DNA of 64,000 bases from Halorubellus salinus (GCF_020567525.1 NZ_JAJCVI010000007.1:62001-126000); one strand, 5' to 3'. Counted from the first letter of the stretch, positions 16,858 through 24,357 are shown. Numbers and translations: made by a program. Notes: generated from the letters alone by a model not told the origin.

Positions 16858-17231
16858 TGGGTGAGAAGGGCGCCGCAGAGCTGGCAGCGCTCAGTGTCGG
16901 TCTGCTGGTCGATACGTGCAGTGCACTCGTGCTCATCGTCGATCACACGCCCACCATCCGTCTGGACCGGATTCCGGACCCGCTCGATTGCGGTAGTGTC
17001 GGTGTGGTTGGTGGTGGGGGTGATGGTGTTGCCCCAGGTGGTGCGGAGGCCGGAGAGGGTGAAGACGAACCACTCCCTGGCTGGCCTGTTGATGGGGTGG
17101 ACTTCGATCCTGGGGTCGCCGTCGGCACCCATGGTAACGGTCGTGATTTGGATGGGGCCGAGGCGGTCGTGGGCGAGGGTGGTGCCTGGCCGGAGGCGGT
17201 GGCCGTGGACGTCGACGGGTTCGGGGGTCAA
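16854..17231 (-). CDS. Small protein with C-terminal zinc-binding cysteines
   Basis: A 125-residue protein of unknown family. The first 80 residues look like a small beta barrel (VHGHRLRPGTTLAHDRLGPIQI). The end carries an ECTARIDQQTDTERCQLCGALL stretch in which His/Cys residues could form half of a zinc site. It is part of the coupled series, with four-base overlaps at both ends. Confidence 0.6.
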   Translation of the reverse strand: MTPEPVDVHGHRLRPGTTLAHDRLGPIQITTVTMGADGDPRIEVHPINRPAREWFVFTLSGLRTTWGNTITPTTNHTDTTAIERVRNPVQTDGGRVIDDEHECTARIDQQTDTERCQLCGALLTQ

Positions 17232-17497
17232 CGTTGGTCACCCGGGGTGAGGTCGCTGGGGTCGGCCTGATCGAGCTGGTGGGCGAGACTCCCCTCGGTG
17301 AACCCACCCGGATGGCCGCGCGGCCGCCGCGTGGGGTCGTCGAAGGCCTGGTGGCAGTCCCGGCAGTACCAGTCTTTGTCGGGGTCGACCGAGCGTTGGG
17401 ATTTCGAGAAGCCGGGGCCGCGCCGGTAGAGGGCTTCCGGGCCCGCATCACAGAACGGACACGCATCCGTCACCCCAAACTCTGCATCCTCGCTCAC
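17228..17497 (-). CDS. Small zinc-ribbon protein
   Basis: An 89-residue protein with two CxxC pairs, ACPFCDAG near residue 13 and WYCRDCHQAF near residue 45, spaced as in a zinc ribbon. A polar tail follows. Such proteins are common in haloarchaeal plasmids and proviruses. It lies in the coupled series with four-base overlaps to both neighbours. No enzymatic function is visible. Confidence 0.65.
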   Translation of the reverse strand: MSEDAEFGVTDACPFCDAGPEALYRRGPGFSKSQRSVDPDKDWYCRDCHQAFDDPTRRPRGHPGGFTEGSLAHQLDQADPSDLTPGDQR

Positions 17498-17826
17498 GCG
17501 CCATCACCCCCGCCTTGGGCGCGGGTGGCTACCTGGTGGCCGTACGTCCAGCGCGTGTGGTGGCCGCCATCGGGTTCGAGCGCCACGACGTCGACTCCGT
17601 GGTCCTCAACGTCGATGTCGTACGCGTGGAGGAGTTGATGCGCAACTGGTTCCACGACGGCGTCAACGCCATCCGCGATCAGCAGGCGCGTGGTCGTCTC
17701 GATTCCCGAGGGTGTGACCTCGTGGAGTTGGTGGACCTCGATGGCGTCTGCGACGGTGGTGTGGTTGGTGGGTTGTGCGTCGGTCGGTGCGGGAGGTTTT
17801 TCTCCCGCGCTAGCATTGTTGGTCAT
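17494..17826 (-). CDS. Small hypothetical protein, first gene of a coupled series
   Basis: A 110-residue protein starting MTNNASAGEKPP at the ATG at 17826. An open frame continues far upstream but lacks an acidic, haloarchaeal-like composition there, so I reject the longer version. The body (VADAIEVHQLHEVTPSGIETTTRLL) is acidic and compact, with His-rich spots, and matches no family I know. It is the promoter-proximal gene of five genes joined by four-base overlaps, running leftward to 15497. The PhiH1-like regulator is encoded divergently 245 bases away and is the obvious candidate to control it. Confidence 0.6.
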   Translation of the reverse strand: MTNNASAGEKPPAPTDAQPTNHTTVADAIEVHQLHEVTPSGIETTTRLLIADGVDAVVEPVAHQLLHAYDIDVEDHGVDVVALEPDGGHHTRWTYGHQVATRAQGGGDGA

Positions 17827-18071
17827 GGCTGCGTCGCCTATCTCGACGGAGCCCACGCGGGCCCGATGTCCTAGCATCGGGGCCCGCAATTCTCGTGCTG
17901 ACCCACGCCCAGAGAGCGCAGGGTCTACGTGCAAGCTCTCGCCGTACACAGTGGAGTGTATGGGAAGGTTATTAGTTTTTATGCACAATATAGTGTATTG
18001 GATGGTCCGATACATGTACGAAAACCTTCTCATGAAAACGCTGAAACCCCTTGCCCGCGCTGGGCGTACCA
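17827..18071. promoter_or_regulatory. Divergent promoter region between repressor and coupled series
   Basis: This 245-base spacer separates the PhiH1-like regulator from the five-gene series. An AT-rich core near 17966-18003 (TTATTAGTTTTTATGCACAATATAG) can supply TATA-like boxes on both strands. A palindrome TACATGTA lies at 18012-18019. Operator function is inferred. Confidence 0.4.
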
Positions 18072-18353
18072 ATGCGGCCCCGTCTCGCATCGTGGATGAC
18101 CCCAGTTGACAGAGACATCCTCGAACTACTGTCGAACGAAGGTGGAGCCTCAGAACTCCGTATGACCCCGCGAGTCGTAGCGGCGAATACAGACTGGGGT
18201 CAAGATGCAATCCGCAAGCACCTCCTGACGCTGCGCGACCACGGTCTACTCGAATATCACGATGAAGACGCTGGAATCTACCAAATCTCAGACCACGGCC
18301 GTGCGTATCTCGCCGGTAATCTGGACGTCTCTGAACTCGAGGAAGACGGGTAA
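18072..18353 (+). CDS. PhiH1-repressor-like winged-helix regulator
   Basis: A 93-residue winged-helix protein beginning MRPRLASWMTPVDRDILELL. The recognition region reads TDWGQDAIRKHLLTLRDHGLLEYH. The end ISDHGRAYLAGNLDVSELEE is typical of the haloarchaeal family named after the repressor of virus PhiH1, which keeps viral or plasmid genes off. I chose the ATG at 18072 over a TTG at 18051. It is transcribed away from the five-gene coupled series and faces the small gene at 18357, which ends four bases after its stop. Control of the divergent series is inferred from layout. Confidence 0.8.
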   Translation: MRPRLASWMTPVDRDILELLSNEGGASELRMTPRVVAANTDWGQDAIRKHLLTLRDHGLLEYHDEDAGIYQISDHGRAYLAGNLDVSELEEDG

Positions 18354-18356
18354 TCG

Positions 18357-18629
18357 TCACGCTCGGACCACACCGATGTCCAGCTCTTGGAGGGCGGCGT
18401 CGGCCCAGTCTGGGTGGCGGTCGGCGTCACCGGAGAGTGCTTCGAGTTCGCCGAATCGGTATTTGGCGAGGAAATCAGCAGTCGCACCCATCGAGGTCTC
18501 GTTAACCCCATAGAGGAGGCTCAACTCCTCGTGAGAGATTTCGACGCGATGGTCGTATTCGCGACCGCGGGCCATCTTTACGTTCACTTTTTCGCCAGTC
18601 CAAGTCTCAATCACTGCTTCTCGAGGCAT
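18357..18629 (-). CDS. Small hypothetical protein
   Basis: A 90-residue acidic protein (MPREAVIETWTGEKVNVKM start at 18629) ending IGVVRA. It has no membrane segment or recognised motif. The helical stretch SHEELSLLYGVNETSMGATADFL might be a small DNA-binding unit, but this is weak. It ends three bases from the stop of the convergent repressor-like gene and lies 153 bases downstream of orc1 on the same strand. Confidence 0.6.
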   Translation of the reverse strand: MPREAVIETWTGEKVNVKMARGREYDHRVEISHEELSLLYGVNETSMGATADFLAKYRFGELEALSGDADRHPDWADAALQELDIGVVRA

Positions 18630-18782
18630 ACCCCCACGCTTTCTACGGGTCGGTCTTCAACAGCAGCGCGTGCATGCCACTTGCATCAACCTCCACACGC
18701 ACACCTCGAGAGCCTTCGATAGACAACCTGAACGTGGTGAATCAAGTGGCAGCCAGTTGGGTGCCAGATGGTTCTGTGTCGG

Positions 18783-19781
18783 TCAGGCGGGGAGTGCGTA
18801 CTCGGTGTACCGCCCACCGCCCTGTTGTTCGATGAGGCCTTCGCGTTCCATCGAGTTGAGATACGACCGTAGCGTGCGTTCGGCCATCGGGTCTGAAGCA
18901 CGCTCACGGTATTGGGCGTAGAGGTCACCGGCCTGGATTGTGCCTTCCTGTTTGATAACCTCGTAGAGGATGCGTTGGTGTGTGCTGAGCTTCTCGATGT
19001 ACCGACTCGCAATCTCACTCCGCGCATTCTCCACGACGTCGTCGACGACGTCGGTCGTGATTTCATCCTGGCGGCGGTCCGTACATTGTTTCGCTGCGAG
19101 GCGGAGTATGGTGATGGCAAGGCGGGCATCGCCGGCGGCCTGATCAGCCATATACCAGATGGTATCCTCTGCAATCGATCCGGGGACGAGGCCGACGTTG
19201 GCGCGTTTGGTGAGGATGTCTGCGAGTTGGGCGTCGCCATACTGGTCGAATTCGACGTGCTGGAAGGTGCGGATGCGTTTCTGGATGCGCGTGTCGCAGT
19301 TGATGAGGAGATCGTCGTAATTGACGCTGATGAGCACCGTCGTCACGTTCGGCAGGCCATACAGTGCGTGAATCACTTGCTTGTCCTCGAGGACGTCGGC
19401 CTCGTCGAGGACGGCGACGAACTCGTCATCGAGCTCGCGGAGCCGATTGATCAGGACAGTCCGCGCGTTGGCACGCGGATCGAGCGGTGCGGACCGGTCC
19501 GAGTCTCTGAACAGCCCTGCGAGGGCGCCGGTGGAGGAGTTGGCGCCGATGCAGTCTACGAATCCAGTTTCAACGTCAAGGCGTGCATCCTCGAGCTTCC
19601 TGAGGACGTACCGTGTTGTCGAGGTTTTGCCCGCCCCGGAGGGGCCTGTGACGATTGTGTTCTCGGTCATGCCGCTTGGGCCGCCGCCAAGTGACGCGGT
19701 CAATGCGTCCACTTCGCCCTCGCGATGTACGAGTTCACTGGGGACATGCTGCTGGCGGAGGGCGCGTCCGTTTTGAATCAT
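18783..19781 (-). CDS. Orc1/Cdc6-type replication initiator ATPase
   Basis: A 332-residue AAA+ ATPase of the archaeal Orc1/Cdc6 family, which binds origin repeats and loads the MCM helicase. Walker A is VTGPSGAGKTSTT (44-56) and Walker B is FVAVLDEADVL (about 119-129). Sensor 1 lies in TTVLISVNYDDLL and sensor 2 in AGDARLAITILRLA. A C-terminal winged helix (about 255-330) ends GGGRYTEYALPA. The length is somewhat short for the family (often 380-420), typical of plasmid or viral paralogues. No clear array of origin boxes is visible in the 68 bases upstream of its start. A decayed fragment of a related gene lies at 34003-34128. Confidence 0.9.
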   Translation of the reverse strand: MIQNGRALRQQHVPSELVHREGEVDALTASLGGGPSGMTENTIVTGPSGAGKTSTTRYVLRKLEDARLDVETGFVDCIGANSSTGALAGLFRDSDRSAPLDPRANARTVLINRLRELDDEFVAVLDEADVLEDKQVIHALYGLPNVTTVLISVNYDDLLINCDTRIQKRIRTFQHVEFDQYGDAQLADILTKRANVGLVPGSIAEDTIWYMADQAAGDARLAITILRLAAKQCTDRRQDEITTDVVDDVVENARSEIASRYIEKLSTHQRILYEVIKQEGTIQAGDLYAQYRERASDPMAERTLRSYLNSMEREGLIEQQGGGRYTEYALPA

Positions 19782-19849
19782 GTCTGTCGTTTTTCGAGGG
19801 GGAGACTTCAGGGCGAGCCAGGCGCAGTGAAAGTGAAAGTGGTTCTGAA

Positions 19850-20155
19850 TTAACGTCCCGGTATCCAGCTTCCGAAACCGGAGCCGCAGTCGGGGCAGTC
19901 GTAGCCGTCGTGGGCGCGTGCGGCGAATCCACCGACAAAGTAGCCGAAGAACAGCCCGAGCCCACCGAGGGGGAGTGTCGCGGCCATCCCGAAGCCTGCT
20001 GTCGCGATACCGATGACGCTACCGGTCAGGAACCCCACCAGCCCGAGCGTGAGGGCGCCGGCAATTTTCAGATGTTGGTCGTACTTCGGCCCATTCGGGG
20101 AGACGATGCTGTCGCAGGACGCACATCGGACGTCCAGGTTCGTGATATCAACCAT
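19850..20155 (-). CDS. Small zinc-ribbon membrane protein
   Basis: A 101-residue protein (MVDITNLDVRCASCDS) with CASC near residue 11 and YDCPDCGSGFGSW near the end, which together can form a split zinc ribbon around two glycine-rich membrane helices (about residues 35-58 and 62-82). I take the ATG at 20155, two bases after the stop of the HNH gene, over a TTG at 20161. Function unknown. The tight spacing to the nuclease gene suggests co-expression. Confidence 0.65.
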   Translation of the reverse strand: MVDITNLDVRCASCDSIVSPNGPKYDQHLKIAGALTLGLVGFLTGSVIGIATAGFGMAATLPLGGLGLFFGYFVGGFAARAHDGYDCPDCGSGFGSWIPGR

Positions 20156-20157
20156 GT

Positions 20158-20511
20158 TCAATCGAGGTGTTCGCGAGCTCGCCGAGAGAACTCCTCTGAC
20201 GAGCAGTCCGTGAATCGATTCTCGAACGTCCCGTGACAGGACAGACAGAGCGATACGAGGTTATCGAGCGCGTTCATCCGCCGCGGTGTCCCGTCGAACT
20301 CGGACCTCGGCGTGATGTGGTGAACCGACAGTTCACGCCCGAGATCGTCCGCACTCGTTCCACAGACCCGGCAGGTGTGGTCGTCCCGCTCGAGGCACTT
20401 CCGGCGCTGCTTGCTCCAGTTCACGCCGTATTCGGTCTGTGCGTACGGCGAGTCGAGACCAGCCGCTTTGTAAGCCCCTCGAACCAGCGACTTCCACAGT
20501 AAGTTTGACAT
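20158..20511 (-). CDS. HNH endonuclease
   Basis: A 117-residue HNH nuclease. The zinc-knuckle pair TCRVCG (about 46-51) and CLSCHGTFE (about 89-97) brackets the catalytic motif LSVHHITPRSEF (about 62-73), followed by NALDNLVSLC, the usual Asn-containing part. This is the McrA/phage-HNH form that nicks or cuts DNA with one metal ion. It occurs in restriction, homing and packaging contexts. Here it lies in the plasmid-like gene group next to orc1. Its target is not predictable. Confidence 0.85.
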   Translation of the reverse strand: MSNLLWKSLVRGAYKAAGLDSPYAQTEYGVNWSKQRRKCLERDDHTCRVCGTSADDLGRELSVHHITPRSEFDGTPRRMNALDNLVSLCLSCHGTFENRFTDCSSEEFSRRAREHLD

Positions 20512-20613
20512 TCGTGACGAAGTTTTTGCAAGGCTCTTGGAAACGGCTTAAGTGCTGTTGCCGTTCGTGATTTCCGAGCCTGATAAAGAAAGCAAGCGCG
20601 CTAATTCCGATCT

Positions 20614-20880
20614 CTACTGAAGCGCCGCAGGTTCGACGGGTTCGCCACAGTGAGGACAGCTCCCAACGTCGTGAGCTCTCTCGATACCGAACACCTGCTG
20701 AGGATTCAGTCCCTGATTGAAAGCCTCTTGTTCAGCCTGGTGCCGAACTCGCGGCGCTGCCGAACCGGTTCGGGCCCACTGACCGATATCTATTAGCAAC
20801 GTCTCCGTCCGTTGTTCGCCTGTTCTACGGTCCGACCCGCGGACTTTCACTCTTGTGGAGCCGTTCCCGTTGGAGCTCAC
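20614..20880 (-). CDS. Small hypothetical protein with C-terminal CxxC
   Basis: An 88-residue protein from a GTG at 20880 (SSNGNGSTRVKVRGSDRRTG). It ends SCPHCGEPVEPAALQ, a single zinc-type CxxC. The middle (EQEAFNQGLNPQQVFGIERAH) is helical. No family is recognised. CRISPR-repeat relics begin 19 bases upstream of its start. Confidence 0.5.
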   Translation of the reverse strand: MSSNGNGSTRVKVRGSDRRTGEQRTETLLIDIGQWARTGSAAPRVRHQAEQEAFNQGLNPQQVFGIERAHDVGSCPHCGEPVEPAALQ

Positions 20881-20898
20881 GAAGGAGAACGTCGCGGT

Positions 20899-20996
20899 GC
20901 TTCAATCCCTCATGGGTTCGTCTGGGGTTGAAGCACTTTCACCCCGGCAGTGAATCGCGTTTATCACCCCGGTTACAGATGGACCCTCGTGGGGTT
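20899..20996. CRISPR. Relic of a CRISPR repeat-spacer-repeat unit
   Basis: GTTACAGATGGACCCTCGTG and the following GGGTT (20972-20996) match the array repeat at 23584 except for one base, after which the repeat is broken. A spacer-sized 37 bases upstream (20935-20971) is preceded by GGGGTTGAAGC (20924-20934), the exact 3' end of the same repeat. The 25 bases before that (20899-20923, GCTTCAATCCC...CGTCT) match the repeat in reverse orientation with a few changes. So one spacer unit plus an inverted piece of repeat survive here, 2.6 kb from the active-looking array. Confidence 0.6.
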
Positions 20997-21017
20997 ACTA
21001 CGTGGCTCAGTCTCCGG

Positions 21018-21710
21018 CTAGAGTTCGTTCAGCACAAACGTCTCTGTCCGTGGGTTCGTGACCTCGATCTCTCGGCGGTAGGTGGTTTCGACGAACCGGT
21101 TGTCGTTCTTTGGTGGTTGTATCTCGATGGTGACGTTGCCGACGAGTTCCGTGCCCGCGTTTGGAGCGTCTTCGTACTGGAGTTGGCCGTCAGGGTTGGT
21201 TGTATGCGTTCCAGACCCCCAACCGATGCCGTCTCTCGTGTGTACGGTCCGGAACCGTGCGTTCGGCACGGGCGTTCCGGACTCATCGACGACGAGCACC
21301 TGCAACAGGTACGCGTCGGGGAGTTGCCTGCTGCCGAGGTTGACGGGCTTGTGTGTCACGTCGATTCGGTTCGCGAGCGCGTAGAGGTCGGGAGCGCCAT
21401 CGCGTTCGGGTGCTGGCAGTCGCGTCCAGTCTTCGACCGTCTGGTAGTACCCGATAAAGACCTCGTCCGGTTGGTCAAGCGTCTTGCTGAAGACGCCACC
21501 CTTGTTCGTCTCCCGGTAATCGACCCGGAACTGCCGACCGACGATGCCTGCTTGGTCGCCTCGCGCAGGACCCCCTGATGGTTTTCGAATTTGCCCGCGA
21601 ACCCCGAGTTTGCCTGCTCTCGCTGTTCCCACGTTTGATACGCCGACTGTCCCCAACCCAGCAACCATTCCGCCTTGTTTCAAAAAGCCACGTCGGTCGA
21701 TTTTGCTCAT
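21018..21710 (-). CDS. Tat-exported protein of unknown function
   Basis: A 230-residue protein starting MSKIDRRGFLKQGG, a textbook twin-arginine signal. A hydrophobic core and a cleavage-like TARAGK follow near residue 33. I take this ATG at 21710 rather than an upstream one because the twin-arginine motif must be near the N-terminus. The mature part is beta-rich (DAYLLQVLVVDESGTPVPNARFRTVHTRDGIG) and resembles the carboxypeptidase-regulatory or transthyretin-like folds seen in exported proteins. The assignment is weak. A CRISPR repeat relic ends 21 bases beyond its stop codon. Confidence 0.75.
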   Translation of the reverse strand: MSKIDRRGFLKQGGMVAGLGTVGVSNVGTARAGKLGVRGQIRKPSGGPARGDQAGIVGRQFRVDYRETNKGGVFSKTLDQPDEVFIGYYQTVEDWTRLPAPERDGAPDLYALANRIDVTHKPVNLGSRQLPDAYLLQVLVVDESGTPVPNARFRTVHTRDGIGWGSGTHTTNPDGQLQYEDAPNAGTELVGNVTIEIQPPKNDNRFVETTYRREIEVTNPRTETFVLNEL

Positions 21711-22099
21711 AACAGTCGAAATGTGAGGCACGAGAACTTCGTTATACACTCGGTAGCTGACACACTGGGGTCTGCAGTTCGATTAAACGTCTGCGTTCAC
21801 GAGCGTACCCTCTGCCGGTACAGACTCTTCCTGTGCCACTATCTGGGCGAGGGATTCACGACGATACGATTGTCGTCCGTATCTTTGATTTTTGCTTGGC
21901 GGTCGGCGTTCTGAACTTCTGTTGTCCTTGGGCTCCGCTTCAGGCTGGTATAGGAGCGTTCAACACGGGTGTTCGAGCTGACTTGGTGTCGGTCTCGGTG
22001 ATTCTATCATGGCGAGCTCTGCAATGAACATGTATTCGAAACAAGCCTGGAACTACTCTTACATTCAATCCAGACGCATGTTTGGAGGGGGCGATTGAG
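21711..22099. other. Intergenic region without recognised gene
   Basis: No credible coding frame, RNA gene or repeat family is visible here. Sequence close to 21711 should contain the promoter of the Tat-exported protein, and the right part the promoter of the gene at 22100. Nothing further can be supported. Confidence 0.4.
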
Positions 22100-22387
22100 A
22101 TGTCACACTCCTCGAAATTGGATGTGAAGTTCGAACATCATCAAGAGCTTGAGCCCGGACTTCCGTATCCGAAGACCAGTTATGAACAGTCCTGGATTGA
22201 GGAGAATATTCAGCGAATTCGGGCTCAAGTCATTGTCAATGATACAGTCCGCACCTTCCACGTGTTTTCGAAGACTCCGGGCTTCGAGTATCCTGCCCAC
22301 GTGGATCAGCGAATGTGGACGATTGTTGTGAGAGGCCATCTTGATGTGGGATCTAAACATCTGAATGCGCTCAGACGGCTCTGGTGA
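22100..22387 (+). CDS. Hypothetical protein, probably truncated by the IS element
   Basis: A 95-residue soluble protein (MSHSSKLDVKFEHHQELE) containing YEQSWIEENIQRIRAQVIVNDTVRTFHVFSKT. No family is recognised. The stop codon (TGA, 22385-22387) lies inside the left terminal repeat of the IS5-type element, so the natural C-terminus is probably lost and the last residues are supplied by the IS. The ATG at 22100 is preferred to a TTG 18 bases upstream. Confidence 0.55.
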   Translation: MSHSSKLDVKFEHHQELEPGLPYPKTSYEQSWIEENIQRIRAQVIVNDTVRTFHVFSKTPGFEYPAHVDQRMWTIVVRGHLDVGSKHLNALRRLW

Positions 22388-23309
22388 ATCGCTATAAGGC
22401 GTCGGTTTCGACCGTCAGAACTAGGAAGTTGAAGCGGGAAACCGCCGATGCTCTATGTCGAGGATCTCCCGCTTCACAGAGAAGGCGGTACGGTTAGCTA
22501 AAAATGCTGTTGGTGGACGAGGCGAAGTCGCCGCCCCCGAAGGGGGTGGCGGCTTCGCCGACTACGCGGCGGTGTCGCTGCACTGTCTGCGGGTTTACCT
22601 GGAGAAATCGTACAGGGTCTCGTTGGATCTGTTGAGCGAGATGCCGCAAATACTCGGGGAGATTGGGCTTGACGCGGATGATCTCCCGCATCACTCGACG
22701 TTAATCAAGTGGTTTGACAGGCTCAAAACAGCACTCTGGCGCGTGCTGCTCCGACTGTCGTCGGAGCTGCACGAGCTGAGCGGGCACGCCGCCATCGACG
22801 CGACATTCTTCGACCGCGAAAGCGCCAGCAAGCACTACTGCCGCCGGACGAACTACCGCGTTCAGACGCTGAAAGCGACGGCGCTCGTCGACACAGAAAC
22901 ACAAGCGATCCTCGACGTCCACTGCAGCACCGGGAAACCACACGACACCAAGGTCGGCTGGCAGGTCGCCCGCCGCAACGCGGGCGACCTGACCAGCCTC
23001 GCTGCCGACAAAGGCTACGACTGGATGCGGTTACGCGAAAATCTCAGAGAAGAAGGCGTGAGACCGTTGATAAAGCATCGCATCTTCCGGCCCATCGACC
23101 ACGCGCACAACGCGCGGGTCGATGGGCCTCGCTACCGTCAGCGAGCGATGTGTGAGACCGTCTTCTCGACGATCAAGCGCACGCTCGGCGACACCGTGCG
23201 TGCGCGAACCTGGTGCGGCGAGTTTCGAGAACTCGTGTTGATGTGTGTCGTCCAGAACATCAAGCAGACGGTGAACGCGTGAAATCAAGCGACGTCTGGC
23301 GATTCACCA
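22383..23309 (+). mobile_element. IS5-family insertion sequence, complete
   Basis: The element is about 927 bases long and carries one intact transposase gene. The left end TGGTGAATCGC (22383-22393) is repeated in reverse complement at the right end (GCGATTCACCA, 23299-23309). The match continues loosely inward with CGTCG on both sides. I see no clear target-site duplication (left flank ends GACGGCTC, right flank begins CGGCCCTT). This fits a rearrangement after insertion. The right end abuts a headless cas2 fragment, and the left flank is unrelated to cas2. Confidence 0.8.
22455..23282 (+). CDS. IS5-family DDE transposase
   Basis: A 275-residue intact transposase. The catalytic triad is visible: first Asp in GHAAIDATFFDRE (near residue 115), second Asp in SLAADKGYDW (near 190), and Glu in RQRAMCETVFSTIKR (near 240), where the ETVFSTIKR box is typical of the IS5/IS1031-type haloarchaeal group. 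The N-terminal helix-turn-helix part (PQILGEIGLDADDLPHHSTLIKWF) is present too. Length is normal. It is more GC-rich than the surrounding genes, consistent with a recent arrival from a typical haloarchaeal genome. Confidence 0.92.
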   Translation: MSRISRFTEKAVRLAKNAVGGRGEVAAPEGGGGFADYAAVSLHCLRVYLEKSYRVSLDLLSEMPQILGEIGLDADDLPHHSTLIKWFDRLKTALWRVLLRLSSELHELSGHAAIDATFFDRESASKHYCRRTNYRVQTLKATALVDTETQAILDVHCSTGKPHDTKVGWQVARRNAGDLTSLAADKGYDWMRLRENLREEGVRPLIKHRIFRPIDHAHNARVDGPRYRQRAMCETVFSTIKRTLGDTVRARTWCGEFRELVLMCVVQNIKQTVNA

Positions 23310-23480
23310 CGGCCCTTTGAACGTAAGATTACCGAAGGCGACCTAGAGACGATCTCCCACGAGCTGTCGGATATGCTCGAAGCCGATGAGTCTGCCATCA
23401 TCTACGAGATGAGCTCGGACTCTTACGTCGACCGAACCGTCGTCGGCGACGATCCGACTGACGACGCCCGGTTTCTCTGA
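23310..23480 (+). pseudogene. cas2: 3' fragment of cas2 cut by the IS element
   Basis: From the IS end at 23309 a frame runs to a TGA at 23478-23480. It encodes FERKITEGDLETISHELSD followed by ESAIIYEMSSDSYVDRTVVG and DDPTDDARFL. This matches the C-terminal 55-60 residues of haloarchaeal type I-B Cas2 (about 87 residues), in which VFEGxITEGDL and RTVxGDDPTxDxRFL are family marks. The first third, including the catalytic Asp region, is missing. The sequence left of the IS does not contain it. Cas2 works with Cas1 to insert new spacers, so this copy cannot function. No other cas gene is visible in the window. Confidence 0.8.
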
Positions 23481-23583
23481 GGTACCATCGACCCCCCGGG
23501 GGTTCAGGGGCTATCGATGGTCGACGGGAACGACCAAGTGAAACCACATACATAGCCCTGTATATGCCCTCGAATCGGGCATG
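23481..23583 (+). promoter_or_regulatory. Probable CRISPR leader
   Basis: The stretch between the cas2 stop and the first repeat is where the leader of a cas2-adjacent array lies. It contains an imperfect hairpin (CCATCGACC near 23485 pairing with GGCTATCGATGG near 23508). A less GC-rich run (AAACCACATACATAG near 23540) follows that can hold the array promoter. The most degenerate repeat lies at the other end, which supports this orientation. Confidence 0.5.
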
Positions 23584-23942
23584 GTTACAGACGGACCCTC
23601 GTGGGGTTGAAGCTCAAACACTGCTGACGCGCCCAGCAGCGTCGCTGTTACAGACGGACCCTCGTGGGGTTGAAGCGTTATCTGAGTAGATAGCCCGCTT
23701 TCCTCGACGCCTGTTACAGACGGACCCTCGTGGGGTTGAAGCGTCCCAAAGGTAGACAGCGAACGTCGGCTTCGGGAACGGTTACAGACGGACCCTCGTG
23801 GGGTTGAAGCCTCCTTGGTGCTGCTCGCGTTCCAAGTCTGGAAGTTTGTTACAGACGGACCCTCGTGGGGTTGAAGCTGCTAGCCGGATGAAGAATCGTT
23901 AGGATTCAAGCGGTTACAGACGGACACTCGTGGGGCTGACTT
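23584..23942 (+). CRISPR. CRISPR array, six repeats and five spacers
   Basis: Five identical 30-base repeats begin GTTACAGACGGACCCTCGTG and end GGGTTGAAGC, at 23584, 23647, 23713, 23781 and 23848. A sixth, degenerate repeat starts at 23913, with ACACTC for ACCCTC and a broken 3' end. The spacers are 33, 36, 38, 37 and 35 bases. The repeat is of the haloarchaeal type I-B class. The damaged last repeat marks the leader-distal end, so transcription runs left to right. With cas2 truncated, the array cannot gain spacers with local genes, but could still be used if I-B Cas proteins are encoded elsewhere. Confidence 0.95.
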
Positions 23943-24357
23943 CGAGACGCCACTCACAGAAATCGAGATCCGCGACGTCGGGACCCGCCGGGTCTGCCCG
24001 CCCTGCACGCACTTCGCCCCCAGCGGTATCCTCCCAACCCCCACCGATGTAGACTCTGACCAGCGGGTTCTCAAAGAGAACAGTCAGAACCTCAAAACAG
24101 GCGACTACGGGCTTGACTGGAGCAATCCAGAGGAGGCCGTGTCAACAGCCACCGACACCGACTCGACACCGTCGCCCAGCGTGGACACTCGCGAGTTGCT
24201 CCTCGAATTACTTCGCGTCCACCAGACTGTCACTGGCGTCCCGACTCGTGAGGACCTCGACAAACACACGGACTACGGTGCCGACACCTACGCTGTGGAA
24301 TTTGGGAGTATCGACGCCGCTCTCGACGCCGCTGGCATCACAACAGACACCTAGTAC
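23943..24357 (+). pseudogene. Headless gene ending in a homing-endonuclease-associated repeat
   Basis: Directly after the last CRISPR repeat an open frame with good protein-like content continues to a TAG at 24355-24357 (ETPLTEIEIRDVGTRRVCPP and onward). It has a CPPC pair, then GDYGLDWSNPEEA. The C-terminal repeat (LLLELLRVHQTVTGVPTRED to SIDAALDAAGI) matches the helical repeat that accompanies HNH-type homing endonucleases in haloarchaea. The frame reads back through the last repeat without a start codon and meets a TAG at 23881. The 5' part of the gene therefore appears lost or replaced by the array. A short version from a GTG at 24139 could still be translated. Confidence 0.5.

Noticed and set aside
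19782-19849. Replication-origin boxes upstream of orc1
   Set aside because: Only a weak repeat (GTGAAAGTGAAAGTGG on the + strand) is visible. No inverted pair of the usual haloarchaeal origin box was found in this short spacer.
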